The translations under genes and the position numbers were made by a program. Below are positions 27,706 through 36,925 of a DNA stretch of 64,000 nucleotides, piece by piece (position 1 is the first letter of the stretch; each line of letters opens with the position of its first letter). The notes under the pieces are model-generated. The model made no database searches. It was not told the origin of the DNA and worked only from the letters and a program-made list of their open reading frames with translations. Origin of the DNA: Streptomyces sp. NBC_00370. GTDB lineage: Bacteria; Actinomycetota; Actinomycetes; Streptomycetales; Streptomycetaceae. The stretch is taken from the NCBI RefSeq assembly GCF_036084755.1, contig NZ_CP107968.1:2176501-2240500 (forward strand). The letters are read 5' to 3'.

Positions 27706-29835
27706 TCAGGCCAGCCCCGCCTCCCTCATCTGCCGCAACTCCTTCTTCAGCTCGCCCACTTCGTCGCGCAGCCGGGCGGCCACCTCGAACTGCAGCTCGG
27801 CGGCGGCGGCCCGCATCCGGTCCGTCATCTCCTCGATGATCCCGGCCAGTTCGGCGGCGGGCCGGTCGGTGAGCACGGCGGCGCTCGCCGCGCCCTTGCC
27901 GCCCTTGGGCGTGTGCGCCGTGAGCGAGGGGACGGGGGTCTTGGCCGGTTTGCCGTTCTTCACCTGCCGGTAGCCCGTGCCGAGCAGCGCCTCGGTGTCG
28001 ATCTCCTCGCGCGCGATGGTCGCGACGATGTCGTTGATCTTCTTGCGCAGCGGCTGCGGGTCGAGGCCGCGCTCGGTGTTGTAGGCGACCTGCTTCTCCC
28101 GGCGCCGGTTCGTCTCGTCGATGGCCTGCGCCATCGCCGGGGTGACCTGGTCCGCGTACATGTGGACCTGGCCCGACACGTTACGGGCGGCGCGGCCGAT
28201 GGTCTGGATGAGCGAGGTGCCCGAGCGCAGGAAGCCCTGCTTGTCGGCGTCCAGGATGGCCACCAGCGACACCTCGGGCAGGTCGAGGCCCTCCCGCAGG
28301 AGGTTGATGCCGACCAGTACGTCGTACTCACCGGAGCGCAGCTCGCGCAGCAGCTCGATGCGGCGCAGCGTGTCGACGTCGCTGTGCAGATACCGGACCT
28401 GGATGCCCAGCTCCAGGAAGTAGTCGGTGAGGTCCTCCGCCATCTTCTTGGTGAGGGTGGTGACCAGGACCCGCTCGTCCTTCTCCGTGCGCTTGCGGAT
28501 CTCGTGCACCAGGTCGTCGATCTGCCCTTCGGTGGGCTTGACGACGACCTCCGGGTCGATGAGCCCGGTGGGGCGGATGATCTGCTCGACGAAGCCGTCG
28601 CCACGGGACAGCTCGTACTTGCCGGGGGTGGCGGAGAGATAGACCGTCTGTCCGATGCGCTTCTGGAACTCCTCCCACTTCAGCGGGCGGTTGTCCAGCG
28701 CGGACGGCAGCCGGAAGCCGTGGTCGACGAGGGTCCGCTTCCGGGACGCGTCGCCCTCGTACATCGCGCCGATCTGCGGCACCGTGACATGCGACTCGTC
28801 GATGACCAGCAGGAAGTCCTCGGGGAAGTAGTCGAGGAGAGTGTTGGGCGCCGTGCCGGGGTCGCGGCCGTCGAAGTGCATCGAATAGTTCTCGATGCCG
28901 GAGCAGGAGCCGATCTGGCGCATCATCTCGATGTCGTACGTCGTGCGCATCCGCAGCCGCTGGGACTCCAGCAGCTTGCCCTGCTTGTCGAGCTCCGCGA
29001 GGCGGATCTCCAACTCGCGCTCGATGTCGTTGACCGCGCGCTCCATGCGCTCGGGGCCCGCCACGTAGTGGCTGGCGGGGAAGACGTACAGCTCGCGGTC
29101 CTCGCTGATGACCTCGCCGGTCAGCGGGTGGAGGGTGGTCAGCGCCTCGATCTCGTCGCCGAACATCTCGATCCGGACGGCCAGCTCCTCGTAGACCGGG
29201 AAGATCTCGATGGTGTCGCCGCGGACCCGGAAGGTGCCACGGGTGAACGAGACGTCGTTTCGCGTGTACTGCATCTCCACGAAGCGGTGCAGCAGCTCGT
29301 CCCTGTCGACCTCGGCGCCGACCTTCAGCGACACCATCCGGTCCACGTACTCCTGCGGCGTACCGAGGCCGTAGATGCACGAGACGGAGGCGACCACGAC
29401 CACGTCGCGCCGGGTGAGCAGCGAATTCGTCGCGGAATGGCGCAGCCGCTCGACCTCCTCGTTGATGGAGGAGTCCTTCTCGATGTACGTGTCCGACTGC
29501 GGCACGTACGCCTCGGGCTGGTAGTAGTCGTAGTACGAGACGAAGTACTCGACGGCGTTGTTGGGCAGCAGCTCGCGGAATTCGTTCGCCAGCTGGGCGG
29601 CAAGGGTCTTGTTCGGCGCCATCACCAGGGTGGGACGCTGAAGCTTCTCGATCATCCAGGCCGTCGTCGCCGACTTGCCCGTGCCGGTCGCGCCGAGCAG
29701 GACGACATCCTTCTCGCCGCCGCGGACGCGCCGCTCCAGGTCGGCGATCGCGGTCGGCTGGTCACCGCTGGGCTGGTAGGAACTGACGACCTCGAAAGGC
29801 GCCACCGTACGTTCGATGTGGGAAACGGGCCGCAT
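27706..29835 (-). CDS. uvrB: Excinuclease ABC subunit B
   Basis: DNA helicase-like damage-verification subunit of nucleotide excision repair, 709 residues. Walker A is [13 protein letters not shown] (about 48-60), the beta-hairpin region [12 protein letters not shown] follows, the DEAD-type motif is VIDESH, and helicase motif VI is QTIGRAARN. The C-terminal UVR motif that binds UvrC spans about residues 665-700. The ATG at 29835 lies 6 nt after a TACGGT -10 box with no ribosome site, so the mRNA is probably leaderless, and its promoter carries the damage-responsive element described separately. Confidence 0.98.
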   Translation of the reverse strand: MRPVSHIERTVAPFEVVSSYQPSGDQPTAIADLERRVRGGEKDVVLLGATGTGKSATTAWMIEKLQRPTLVMAPNKTLAAQLANEFRELLPNNAVEYFVSYYDYYQPEAYVPQSDTYIEKDSSINEEVERLRHSATNSLLTRRDVVVVASVSCIYGLGTPQEYVDRMVSLKVGAEVDRDELLHRFVEMQYTRNDVSFTRGTFRVRGDTIEIFPVYEELAVRIEMFGDEIEALTTLHPLTGEVISEDRELYVFPASHYVAGPERMERAVNDIERELEIRLAELDKQGKLLESQRLRMRTTYDIEMMRQIGSCSGIENYSMHFDGRDPGTAPNTLLDYFPEDFLLVIDESHVTVPQIGAMYEGDASRKRTLVDHGFRLPSALDNRPLKWEEFQKRIGQTVYLSATPGKYELSRGDGFVEQIIRPTGLIDPEVVVKPTEGQIDDLVHEIRKRTEKDERVLVTTLTKKMAEDLTDYFLELGIQVRYLHSDVDTLRRIELLRELRSGEYDVLVGINLLREGLDLPEVSLVAILDADKQGFLRSGTSLIQTIGRAARNVSGQVHMYADQVTPAMAQAIDETNRRREKQVAYNTERGLDPQPLRKKINDIVATIAREEIDTEALLGTGYRQVKNGKPAKTPVPSLTAHTPKGGKGAASAAVLTDRPAAELAGIIEEMTDRMRAAAAELQFEVAARLRDEVGELKKELRQMREAGLA

Positions 29836-29841
29836 GGATCC

Positions 29842-29864
29842 ACCGTACGACCCCGCACTGACAG
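29842..29864 (-). promoter_or_regulatory. uvrB RecA-independent damage-type promoter (PafBC-like)
   Basis: CTGTCAGTG (29856-29864), 8 nt, then TACGGT (29842-29847), 6 nt, then the uvrB ATG. This matches the actinobacterial RecA-NDp consensus TTGTCRGTG-N8-TAnnnT in 8 of 9 positions of the upstream element, with exact spacing. Confidence 0.8.
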
Positions 29865-29911
29865 TCGGGCGGCGAGCGGCCGTCGATCATGGCCGGCGCA
29901 CCCCGGCGGGA

Positions 29912-30835
29912 TCACCATTCGTGCAGGTCGGAGCCGCCGTGAGGGCCCCGTCCCGCCGTCGTGCGACCGGCGGCGCGGCCCGTTCCCGCGCCGGGCTGCC
30001 GGCCGCGCCGGGTCCGCTGGGCGGGCACGGCGCCGCGTACGAGGGGGCCGGTGCGCCGGGGCCGCCGTCCCGCCGGCCGGCCGGGGTCGTCGGGGCGGTC
30101 CGGGGCGTCCAGCAGCAGCCTCGGTTCGAACAGCACGATCACGGCCGCCAGGAGCAGGAAGACGGCGGGGCCGAGCAGCATCGGCAGCAGCCGGGCGTCG
30201 GTGCCGCCGGTGGCGGCCGTGGCTGCGGGCGCCGCCAGGTGCACGTCGGCCGCGGCCATCGCCGTGTAGTGCATACCGGTCGCGGCGCCGCCCATCAGCA
30301 GCCCGCCCGCCAGGCTGGCGCCGAGGCCGCGGTGCGCGGCGACCGCCCAGAGCGCGGTGACGGCCGCCGCGACGGCGATCAGGACGGACAGCACGACGGT
30401 CACCGTGTCGTATTCGAGGTGTCCGCGCAGCCGGAGCCCCGCCATGCAGAGGAAGTGCATGGTGGCGATGCCGAGCCCGGTGACGGTGCCGCCGGTGGCC
30501 AGTCCCATCGGGGTCGAGCCGCGCCGGCCCACGATGAAGATCCCGATCCCGATCATGAGAGTGCCCACACCGAGCCCGGCGAAGACCGTGGGTCCGTCGT
30601 AGTCGACGGGCACCTCGGCGACTGTGAACCCCATCATCGCGATGAAGTGCATCGTCCAGACCCCGCAGCCGATGGACGCCGCGCCCAGCAGGAGCGCGGC
30701 GGGCTTCCACGGCCGCCGCTCGCGCAGGGGTCTCGCGGTTCGGCGCAGACCGAGAGCCGCGCCCAGGCACGCCATGAGAAAGGCGGCCACCGGCGTGACG
30801 AGGCCGTAGCTGAATCCGTCGACTGTGCCCTGCAT
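29912..30835 (-). CDS. MHYT-domain integral membrane sensor
   Basis: 307 residues with seven predicted membrane helices (residues about 10-250) and the three repeats that define the MHYT domain: MHFIAMM, MHFLCMAG and MHYTAMA. The domain is proposed to bind copper and sense O2, CO or NO. Unlike many homologues it has no GGDEF, EAL or kinase output; the last 60 residues are a basic, Pro/Arg/Gly-rich cytoplasmic tail. The ATG at 30835 is chosen because it directly precedes the first helix (MQGTVDGFSYGLVTPV). It is divergent from ogt. Confidence 0.9.
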   Translation of the reverse strand: MQGTVDGFSYGLVTPVAAFLMACLGAALGLRRTARPLRERRPWKPAALLLGAASIGCGVWTMHFIAMMGFTVAEVPVDYDGPTVFAGLGVGTLMIGIGIFIVGRRGSTPMGLATGGTVTGLGIATMHFLCMAGLRLRGHLEYDTVTVVLSVLIAVAAAVTALWAVAAHRGLGASLAGGLLMGGAATGMHYTAMAAADVHLAAPAATAATGGTDARLLPMLLGPAVFLLLAAVIVLFEPRLLLDAPDRPDDPGRPAGRRPRRTGPLVRGAVPAQRTRRGRQPGAGTGRAAGRTTAGRGPHGGSDLHEW

Positions 30836-31000
30836 AGCGATAGGCCCTTCACCCCTGTTGGTCGTGCTGTCCCTGCTGCCCGTGCCGTCCGTGCGCGAGT
30901 GCCGGTCCGGCGAGGTTAGGACCGTGACCCCGGTAAGCAAATATTCACCAGCGATTTGTCGACACGGACAGCGGGCCTGGATCTACGGCGGCCGGCCCGA

Positions 31001-31023
31001 CTGTCAGTGGCGCCGCCTACGGT
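31001..31023 (+). promoter_or_regulatory. ogt RecA-independent damage-type promoter (PafBC-like)
   Basis: CTGTCAGTG (31001-31009), 8 nt, TACGGT (31018-31023), 7 nt, then the ATG at 31031. The element and -10 hexamer are identical to those of uvrB, though the 8-nt spacers differ. Confidence 0.8.
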
Positions 31024-31030
31024 GGTCCGC

Positions 31031-31588
31031 ATGATCTCCACGAGCGATGACAGGCCGGCGCAGTCGGTGGAGTGGGCCGTCGTCGACAGCGCGATCGGGC
31101 CGCTGCTGCTGGCCGCAACCGAGCAGGGGCTGGTGACCGTCGTCTTCCACGCCACGGAACGGATACGTGACAAGGCGCTCGACCAGCTGCGGAACCGGCT
31201 CGGCGCCGAGCTGACCCGGTCGGCCACCGGCCGGCTCGCCGAGCCGATACGCCGGCTGTCGGCGTATTTCGCCGGCGAGCTGCGCGAGTTCGGGCTGCCG
31301 CTGGACTGGTCGCTGTCCACGGGCTTCAACCGCCAGGTGCTGCGCGAGCTGGCGGCGGGGGTGCCGTACGGCTCGGTGGTCGGCTACGGCGATCTCGCGG
31401 CGCGGGTGGGCCAGCCAGGGGCCGCACAGGCGGTCGGCGCGGCGATGGGGTCCAATCCGCTGCCGATCGTGGTGGCGTGCCACCGGGTGGTCGAGAGCGG
31501 CGGCGGTCTCGGCGGATTCGGCGGCGGGCTTGAGACCAAGCGGCAGTTGCTGGCTCTGGAAGGCGTGCTGCCGCAGCCGTTGTTCTGA
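31031..31588 (+). CDS. ogt: Methylated-DNA--protein-cysteine methyltransferase
   Basis: Suicide repair protein that removes O6-alkyl groups from guanine, 185 residues. The acceptor cysteine is in VVACHRVV (the usual PCHRV has Ala in place of Pro), preceded by the helix-turn-helix GYGDLAARVGQPGAAQAVGAAM (in two parts) and the Asn hinge GSNPLPIVV. It ends with GGFGGGLETKRQLLALEG. The ATG at 31031 is supported by a TACGGT box 7 nt upstream. The promoter is almost the same as that of uvrB, suggesting damage induction. Confidence 0.94.
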   Translation: MISTSDDRPAQSVEWAVVDSAIGPLLLAATEQGLVTVVFHATERIRDKALDQLRNRLGAELTRSATGRLAEPIRRLSAYFAGELREFGLPLDWSLSTGFNRQVLRELAAGVPYGSVVGYGDLAARVGQPGAAQAVGAAMGSNPLPIVVACHRVVESGGGLGGFGGGLETKRQLLALEGVLPQPLF

Positions 31589-31620
31589 GGCGGTCACCCT
31601 TCTGGGGTATTTGCCAGCTG

Positions 31621-31650
31621 TTGTCACGTTTCGCCCGACCGGCCTAATGT
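31621..31650 (+). promoter_or_regulatory. Candidate promoter of the formaldehyde dehydrogenase gene
   Basis: TTGTCA (31621-31626), 18-nt spacer, TAATGT (31645-31650), about 85 nt before the ATG. It fits a housekeeping-type promoter. Confidence 0.5.
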
Positions 31651-31733
31651 GAAACGGAGTGCGTGCGCGTCATCGCAGCCGATTCATCGGAACCATCCAC
31701 CGACGACACGAGCCGAAGGGACGGCGAGTAAGG

Positions 31734-32963
31734 ATGAGTGGAGGAAACAGGGCGGTCGCATATCTCAAACCAGGTGAGGTGGAGGTCGAGAACACCGATT
31801 ACCCGACGTTCGAGCTCAAGGACGGGCCCGGCGTGGCCAAGGAGAACGTAGGGCGCAGCCTCAAACACGGCGTGATCCTCAAGGTACTCGCGACCAACAT
31901 CTGCGGCAGCGACCAGCACATGGTGCGTGGTCGCACCACGGCGCCCGCGGGGCTGGTCCTCGGGCACGAGATCACGGGCGAGGTGGTCGAGCGCGGTTCC
32001 GACGTGGAGTTCATCAACGTCGGCGATGTCGTGTCGGTGCCGTTCAACATCGCGTGCGGCCGGTGCCGTAACTGCAAGGAGCGCCAGACCGGTATCTGTC
32101 TGAACGTCAACCCGGCCCGGCCGGGGGCCGCGTACGGGTACGTCGACATGGGCGGCTGGGTCGGCGGTCAGGCGGAGTACGTCCTGGCGCCGTACGCCGA
32201 CTTCAACCTGCTGACCTTCCCCGACCGGGAGGCCGCGCGCGAGAAGTTGCTCGACCTGACGATGCTGTCGGACATCTTCCCGACCGGCTACCACGGCGCG
32301 GTGACGGCGGGCGCGGGCGTCGGTTCCACGGTGTACGTCGCCGGAGCGGGGCCCGTCGGTCTCGCGGCCGCGGCCTCGGCCCAGTTGCTCGGCGCCGCCG
32401 TCGTGATCGTCGGCGACCTCAACGCGGAGCGGCTGGCGCAGGCCCGCAGCTTCGGCTGCGAGACGGTCGACCTCACCAAGGGCACCGTCGAGGACCAGGT
32501 CGCCGAGATCCTCGGCGAACCGGAGGTGGACGCGGCGGTCGACGCGGTGGGCTTCGAGGCCCGCGCGCACGGCGTGGACACGGCGGAGGCGCCGGCCACG
32601 GTGCTCAACTCGCTGATGGGCGTGACCAGGGCGGGCGGCGCGCTCGGCATCCCCGGGCTGTACGTCACCGACGACCCGGGTGGCGTCGACAGCGACGCCA
32701 AGTCCGGGACGCTGAAGGTCAGGCTGGGTCTTGGCTGGGCGAAGAGCCACACGTTCAGCACGGGCCAGTGCCCGGTGATGAAGTACCACCGGGGCCTCGC
32801 GCAGGCGATCCTGCACGACCGGGTCCACATAGCGAAGGCCGTCAACGCGACGGTGATCTCGCTGGAGGACGCGCCGCGTGGCTACGCGGAGTTCGACCAG
32901 GGCGCGAGCAAGAAGTACGTCCTGAACCCGAACGGCGCGCTGGACAACGTCAAGGCGGCGTAG
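31734..32963 (+). CDS. Glutathione-independent formaldehyde dehydrogenase (zinc ADH family)
   Basis: NAD-dependent zinc alcohol dehydrogenase superfamily, 409 residues, closest to the glutathione-independent formaldehyde dehydrogenase of Pseudomonas. Catalytic zinc ligands are Cys in TNICGSDQH and His-Glu in VLGHEITGEV; the structural zinc cysteines are CGRCRNCKERQTGIC. The NAD site is VAGAGPVGLAAA. A long C-terminal insertion, GVDTAEAPATVLNSLMG and on, is characteristic of this subfamily. It could also act as an aldehyde dismutase. ATG at 31734 with GAAGGG upstream. Confidence 0.9.
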   Translation: MSGGNRAVAYLKPGEVEVENTDYPTFELKDGPGVAKENVGRSLKHGVILKVLATNICGSDQHMVRGRTTAPAGLVLGHEITGEVVERGSDVEFINVGDVVSVPFNIACGRCRNCKERQTGICLNVNPARPGAAYGYVDMGGWVGGQAEYVLAPYADFNLLTFPDREAAREKLLDLTMLSDIFPTGYHGAVTAGAGVGSTVYVAGAGPVGLAAAASAQLLGAAVVIVGDLNAERLAQARSFGCETVDLTKGTVEDQVAEILGEPEVDAAVDAVGFEARAHGVDTAEAPATVLNSLMGVTRAGGALGIPGLYVTDDPGGVDSDAKSGTLKVRLGLGWAKSHTFSTGQCPVMKYHRGLAQAILHDRVHIAKAVNATVISLEDAPRGYAEFDQGASKKYVLNPNGALDNVKAA

Positions 32964-33064
32964 CCGACAGCGTCGAGGGCTCGGAGGCGGCGTGGTCGGA
33001 GCGCCGCCGGAGCCCCGTCGCAGGCGGACGTTTGCGGGCGCCTCCCGCGCGCCAAGGATGGGAC

Positions 33065-33979
33065 ATGTCTGAGATCTCTGTGCAGCTGTCCCCCGAGGTG
33101 CGGGAGGCGGTCGCCGCGCGCCGTCCCGTGGTCGCCCTGGAGTCGACGATCATCGCGCACGGGCTGCCGCGCCCGCGCAATCTGGCGGTCGCCGAGGAGC
33201 TGGAAGCGCTCGTACGGGCCGGCGGCGCCGTTCCCGCGACGGTCGCCGTGCTGGACGGGCGGCCGCATGTCGGTCTCACCAAGGACCAGGTGGAGCGGAT
33301 CGCCCAGGACGACTCGATACGCAAGCTCGGCCACCGCGACCTGGCGCCCGCGCTCGCCACCGGAGCGAGCGGGGCGACGACCGTCTCGGCGACGGCGTTC
33401 CTCGCCGCGCGGGCCGGGATCCGGGTCTTCGCGACGGGCGGCCTCGGCGGGGTCCACCGCGGCTGGACGGAAACACAGGACGAGTCGGCGGACCTGCGGC
33501 TGCTGGCCAGGACCCGGATCACGGTCGTCTGCGCGGGAGTCAAGTCGATCCTGGACGTACTGGCGACCTTGCAGCGTCTGGAGACGCTGGGCGTGGGCGT
33601 CCTCGGCTTCGGCACCGAGTACTTCCCGGGTTTCTATCTGGCGTCGTCGGGCGAGCGGGTCGACTGGACGGTCCGTACGCCCGAGGAAGTGGCGGCCGTG
33701 ATGGCCGCGCAGGACTCCCTGGGCGGCCCGGAGGCTGCGGTCATCGTCGCCAACCCGGTTCCGGAAGCGGAGCAGTTGGACCCGGAGCTGCACGACCGGG
33801 TGCTGGCGGACGCGCTCGCCGAGAGCGGGCGGCGCGGGATCACCGGGCAGGCCGTCACCCCGTTCCTGCTCGCCGAGCTGACGCGGCGGACCGGCGGTGC
33901 TTCGCTGGAGGCCAACCTCGCGGCCGTACGCGGCAACGTACAGCTGGCGGCGCGGATCGCCGTGGCGCGCGCCCGGTGA
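33065..33979 (+). CDS. psuG: Pseudouridine-5'-phosphate glycosidase
   Basis: Cleaves pseudouridine 5'-phosphate to uracil and ribose 5-phosphate (reversibly), completing pseudouridine breakdown. The 304 residues show the conserved VVALESTIIAHGLPRP, a Lys/Asp region at VGLTKDQVERIA, the phosphate loop GASGATTVSAT, FATGGLGGVHRG and VVCAGVKSILDV. AAGGATGG precedes the ATG. Its stop overlaps the start of the kinase gene (GTGA), so the two-step pathway is made from one coupled mRNA. Confidence 0.94.
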   Translation: MSEISVQLSPEVREAVAARRPVVALESTIIAHGLPRPRNLAVAEELEALVRAGGAVPATVAVLDGRPHVGLTKDQVERIAQDDSIRKLGHRDLAPALATGASGATTVSATAFLAARAGIRVFATGGLGGVHRGWTETQDESADLRLLARTRITVVCAGVKSILDVLATLQRLETLGVGVLGFGTEYFPGFYLASSGERVDWTVRTPEEVAAVMAAQDSLGGPEAAVIVANPVPEAEQLDPELHDRVLADALAESGRRGITGQAVTPFLLAELTRRTGGASLEANLAAVRGNVQLAARIAVARAR

Positions 33980-34896
33980 CACCCGGGCTGCTCGTCGTCG
34001 GGGACGTGGTGACGGATGTCGTGGCCCGCTACCGGCCACCGCTCGCGCACGGCACGGACACCGTCGCCGAGATCCGGACGCTGCCCGGCGGGGCGGGCGC
34101 GAACGCGGCCTGCTGGGCGGCCCGTTCGGGTTGCGCGGAGGTGACGCTGCTGGCGCGCGTCGGCGCCGACGCGCACGGCTGGCACGAGCGGGTGCTCCGC
34201 CGGGCGGGTGTACGGGCGGCCTTCGTCGTGGACGAGCGGGTCGCGACGGCGACGGTGATCTCGCTGGTGGACACGGCCGACCGGGCCGCCGAGCGTACGT
34301 TCCTCACCGACAGCGGCGCGGCCCTGCGGCTGACCGCCGCCGACTGGTCGCCGTCCCTGCTGGACGGGGTGGGCCGGCTGCATCTCTCCGGCTATCTCTT
34401 CTTCGCCGGGCCGAGCCGCCGGGCGGCCCGCGCGGCGATGGCGTCGGCGCGCGAGCGCGACATCCCGGTGAGCGTGGATCCGGCGTCCACGGGCTTCATC
34501 GGACAGCTCGGCGCCGACCGGTTCCTGACGGAGGTGGCCGGCGTGGAGACCCTGCTCCCGAACGCGGACGAGGCCCGGCTGCTGACCGGCCTGCCGGACG
34601 TCGAAGCGGCGGCGGCCGCACTGAGCCGTCACGTCCCGGTCACGGTGGTGACCCTGGGCGCGGCGGGCGCCCTGGTCGCGCAGGCAGGCCGCGTGACGGC
34701 CCGGGTATCCGCGCCCCCGTCGCGAGCCGTCGACTCGACGGGCGCGGGCGACGCCTTCACCGGCGCGTACCTCGCGGCGCGCCTGGCGGGCGCGGACCTC
34801 GCCGCGGCGGCGACTGCGGGCTGCCGGGCGGGAGCCCTGTCGGTCACACTCCCGGGCGGCCGCCCTCCGGAGCCGGACGGGTACGCCGGGACGTAG
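33976..34896 (+). CDS. psuK: PfkB-family kinase, probable pseudouridine kinase
   Basis: Ribokinase-fold enzyme of 306 residues: LVVGDVVTDVVARY at the start, LPGGAGANAACWAA (substrate loop), and the C-terminal DSTGAGDAFTGAYLAARLAG with catalytic Asp in GAGD. Assignment as the kinase that makes pseudouridine 5'-phosphate rests on its 4-bp overlap with psuG, since fold alone does not give the substrate. Confidence 0.88.
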   Translation: MTPGLLVVGDVVTDVVARYRPPLAHGTDTVAEIRTLPGGAGANAACWAARSGCAEVTLLARVGADAHGWHERVLRRAGVRAAFVVDERVATATVISLVDTADRAAERTFLTDSGAALRLTAADWSPSLLDGVGRLHLSGYLFFAGPSRRAARAAMASARERDIPVSVDPASTGFIGQLGADRFLTEVAGVETLLPNADEARLLTGLPDVEAAAAALSRHVPVTVVTLGAAGALVAQAGRVTARVSAPPSRAVDSTGAGDAFTGAYLAARLAGADLAAAATAGCRAGALSVTLPGGRPPEPDGYAGT

Positions 34897-34942
34897 CGGA
34901 CGTCCGGGCGCGACCCCGACCGCGGCGCTCGGCGCGGACGTC

Positions 34943-35584
34943 TCACGCGCTCAGGCCGCCCCAGGCCGGGTGGTCCGGGTGGTCCGTCCGTACGACCACG
35001 TCGGCCGTCGCGGACGGGTCCACCTCCTCCTCGTAGCGGGCGAAGGCCGGGAGGGTCCAGCGGTCGGCGGGGGGCGTACGGCGGGTGAGTGCGCCTGGGG
35101 ACAGGTGCAGGTGGACCGTGAGGTCGAACGGGAACCAGTGGCCCAGCAGCAGCGGGCCGTGTACCACCAGCACGCCGCCCGGCGGCAGTTCGTGGCGGTC
35201 GCTGCGGGTGGCGCGGTCGGTGGCCGGGTCCCACAGGTCGGGCAGCACCCGTCCGGTGCCGCCCGGGTCCAGCGGTCCGAAGACCTCGCGCCACAGCGCG
35301 CCGGTGTCGAACCAGCCGCCGTAGTACGTGTCGGGGTCCTCGCGCCCGTACTCGTACCGCAGCGAGGCGGGGCGCAGGAATCCGCCGGTGCCGACCACCA
35401 GCACCGAACGGCCGCGCAGCCGCAGCGCCTCGGCGAGCGCCTCCGCCGGTTCGCCGGGGCGCGCGGCGGGCGCGCCGTCGAAGGCGACGCGCGGCCAGGC
35501 GCCGCCGTCGGCCGCTCCGGTCTCCATGACCCGGTCGGCGAGGGCGTCGGTCAGCCGGTCCCAGGTGATCGCTTCGAGTTGCAC
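34943..35584 (-). CDS. Uridine kinase-like protein with degenerate P-loop
   Basis: About 213 residues, VQLEAITWDRLTDALADRV at the start. The layout (FLRPASLRYEYGREDPDTYYGGWFD, LWDPATDRATR, GGVLVVHGPLLLG, then HLHLSPGALTRRTP) is that of the nucleoside-kinase/uridine-kinase-like family common in Streptomyces. Where a Walker A should be it has VAFDGAPAARPGEPAEAL, without GxxGxGK[ST], so kinase activity is doubtful. The GTG at 35584 is chosen over ATG at 35599 because GATGAT lies 6 nt upstream (leaderless context) and homologues start at this LEAITW segment. It is convergent with psuK and near a pseudouridine pathway, perhaps by chance. Confidence 0.75.
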   Translation of the reverse strand: MQLEAITWDRLTDALADRVMETGAADGGAWPRVAFDGAPAARPGEPAEALAEALRLRGRSVLVVGTGGFLRPASLRYEYGREDPDTYYGGWFDTGALWREVFGPLDPGGTGRVLPDLWDPATDRATRSDRHELPPGGVLVVHGPLLLGHWFPFDLTVHLHLSPGALTRRTPPADRWTLPAFARYEEEVDPSATADVVVRTDHPDHPAWGGLSA

Positions 35585-35727
35585 CCGTCCATCATCCATC
35601 GGACGGGCGACGGAGACGGTTGGAGACGGAACTACCGGATTTCCCCCTACTGGGTACGGAAAGCGCGTTCCAGGAACACACTGTCCCCCTTCACACCATG
35701 CTTCACATCGCACGAGGGGGGCACCTC

Positions 35728-36246
35728 ATGTATCCCACGGCACCACAGCCGGCCTGGCCACCGCAGCCACCACCGAACACACCGGCGCGGCCGCGCTGGG
35801 CGAGGAAGCGGATCGTCTTACCCGCTCTCCTGCTGACGCTGTTCATCGGCGTGGGCATCGGCGGTGCGGGCGATTCAGGCGGTACGCAGGTCAAGGCGGC
35901 GGCCGACACCTCGGCGCAGCCGACGGCGACGGTGACGGCCACGGCTACCGAGACGCAGACGGCGACCGCGACACCGGACGCGCCGGAACCCGCGCCGACG
36001 GTCACGGTCACGGCGACGCACACCGCCAAGGTCAGGGTCACCGTCACGGCCCGCGCACAAAGCGGAGGCGGCGGCACCAGCGGCGGTGGCACGAGCGGCA
36101 ACGGATCGAGCGGCGGCGGGAGTTCGGACACGTACTACGCCAACTGCACCGCCGTACGGGCCGCGGGCGCCGCGCCCATCCACTCCGGCGACCCCGGCTA
36201 CGGCGCGCACCTCGACCGCGACGGCGACGGGGTCGCCTGCGAGTAG
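35728..36246 (+). CDS. Excalibur calcium-binding domain membrane-anchored protein
   Basis: 172 residues. A short Pro-rich cytoplasmic N-terminus is followed by one membrane segment (IVLPALLLTLFIGVGIGG, about 38-55), then a Thr/Ala-rich and Gly/Ser-rich extracellular linker. A C-terminal Excalibur motif follows: YYANCTAVRAAGAAPI, then DPGYGAHLDRDGDGVACE with the DxDxDGxxCE calcium site. GAGGGGGG at 7 nt fixes the ATG at 35728. Extracytoplasmic, calcium-binding; partner unknown. Confidence 0.9.
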   Translation: MYPTAPQPAWPPQPPPNTPARPRWARKRIVLPALLLTLFIGVGIGGAGDSGGTQVKAAADTSAQPTATVTATATETQTATATPDAPEPAPTVTVTATHTAKVRVTVTARAQSGGGGTSGGGTSGNGSSGGGSSDTYYANCTAVRAAGAAPIHSGDPGYGAHLDRDGDGVACE

Positions 36247-36271
36247 CCGACCCAGGGCCCCAGGCCCGCGC

Positions 36272-36904
36272 TCACTCCCCGCGCAGCACCTTCGCGATAC
36301 CGCCCTCACCCGACACCTCGATCCGCCCGTCCCGCACCCCGTCCTCCACCGCCAGCGCGCCGCCGCCCACCGCACGGCACGTGTCGGCGTCGAGTACGAG
36401 GCGGGCGTCGGGGGCCGGCGCGGGCCCTTCGCCGTACACCGGCGCCCCGTCGCCGAGCACGATGTGGAACACCCCCTCGTCCAGGCGCACTTCGACGGTG
36501 CCCGGGGTGCCGAGCTGGTCGAAGAGCGACAGCAGCGGCAGGGCGAACCAGTGGGCCCGCACCGCGTCGGTGGGCCTGCGTTCGGCCAGTTCGGGTGCGC
36601 CCCAGGTCGCCAGTGCGTCGAGGACGGGCAGCAACCCCCGCCCCCGTTCGGTGAGTTCGTACACGAAGGCCGCTGCGGGCGGCGGCAGTTTGCGGCGCGT
36701 CGCCAGTCCGTCCCGCTCCATGTCCTTGAGCCGGGAGGCGAGCACATCGGTGCTGACGCCCGGCAGATCGGCGTGCAGATCGGTGTAGCGACGGGACCCT
36801 GCGAGCAGTTCCCTGACGATCAGCAGCGTCCAGCGGTCGCCCACCGCGTCGAGGGCTCGGGCGGCTGCGCAGTACTGGTCGTAGCTTCGGCGGCGTGGTG
36901 GCAT
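36272..36904 (-). CDS. HxlR-family transcriptional regulator with C-terminal sensor-like domain
   Basis: 210 residues. The winged-helix HxlR domain spans about 6-105 (CAAARALDAVGDRWTLLIVRELL and ADLPGVSTDVLASRLKDMERDG), with the typical Cys near the N-terminus (YDQYC), a possible redox switch. The C-terminal 100 residues (VRLDEGVFHIVLGDG and on) form an SCP2-like sterol-carrier domain seen in many actinobacterial HxlR proteins. The ATG at 36904 is preferred over the one 6 codons upstream because TAGACT lies exactly 7 nt before it. It is divergent from the aminotransferase gene across a shared operator region. Confidence 0.88.
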   Translation of the reverse strand: MPPRRRSYDQYCAAARALDAVGDRWTLLIVRELLAGSRRYTDLHADLPGVSTDVLASRLKDMERDGLATRRKLPPPAAAFVYELTERGRGLLPVLDALATWGAPELAERRPTDAVRAHWFALPLLSLFDQLGTPGTVEVRLDEGVFHIVLGDGAPVYGEGPAPAPDARLVLDADTCRAVGGGALAVEDGVRDGRIEVSGEGGIAKVLRGE

Positions 36905-36911
36905 GCGTCGC

Positions 36912-36917
36912 AGTCTA
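36912..36917 (-). promoter_or_regulatory. -10 box of hxlR (leaderless)
   Basis: TAGACT on the minus strand, 7 nt before the ATG at 36904. The TTGG-N5-CCAA site at 36926-36940 lies just upstream, where the -35 region would be. Confidence 0.6.
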
Positions 36918-36925
36918 GACATGTC

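Noticed and set aside
27052..30360. A 1102-codon open frame on the plus strand
   Set aside because: Antisense of the TerD, uvrB and MHYT genes, with no recognisable domain or ribosome site.
34897..34942. Possible terminator between psuK and the convergent kinase-like gene (GGACGTCC and GGACGTC copies)
   Set aside because: The arms are short and separated by a long GC-rich interior with competing pairings, so I cannot support one specific stem.
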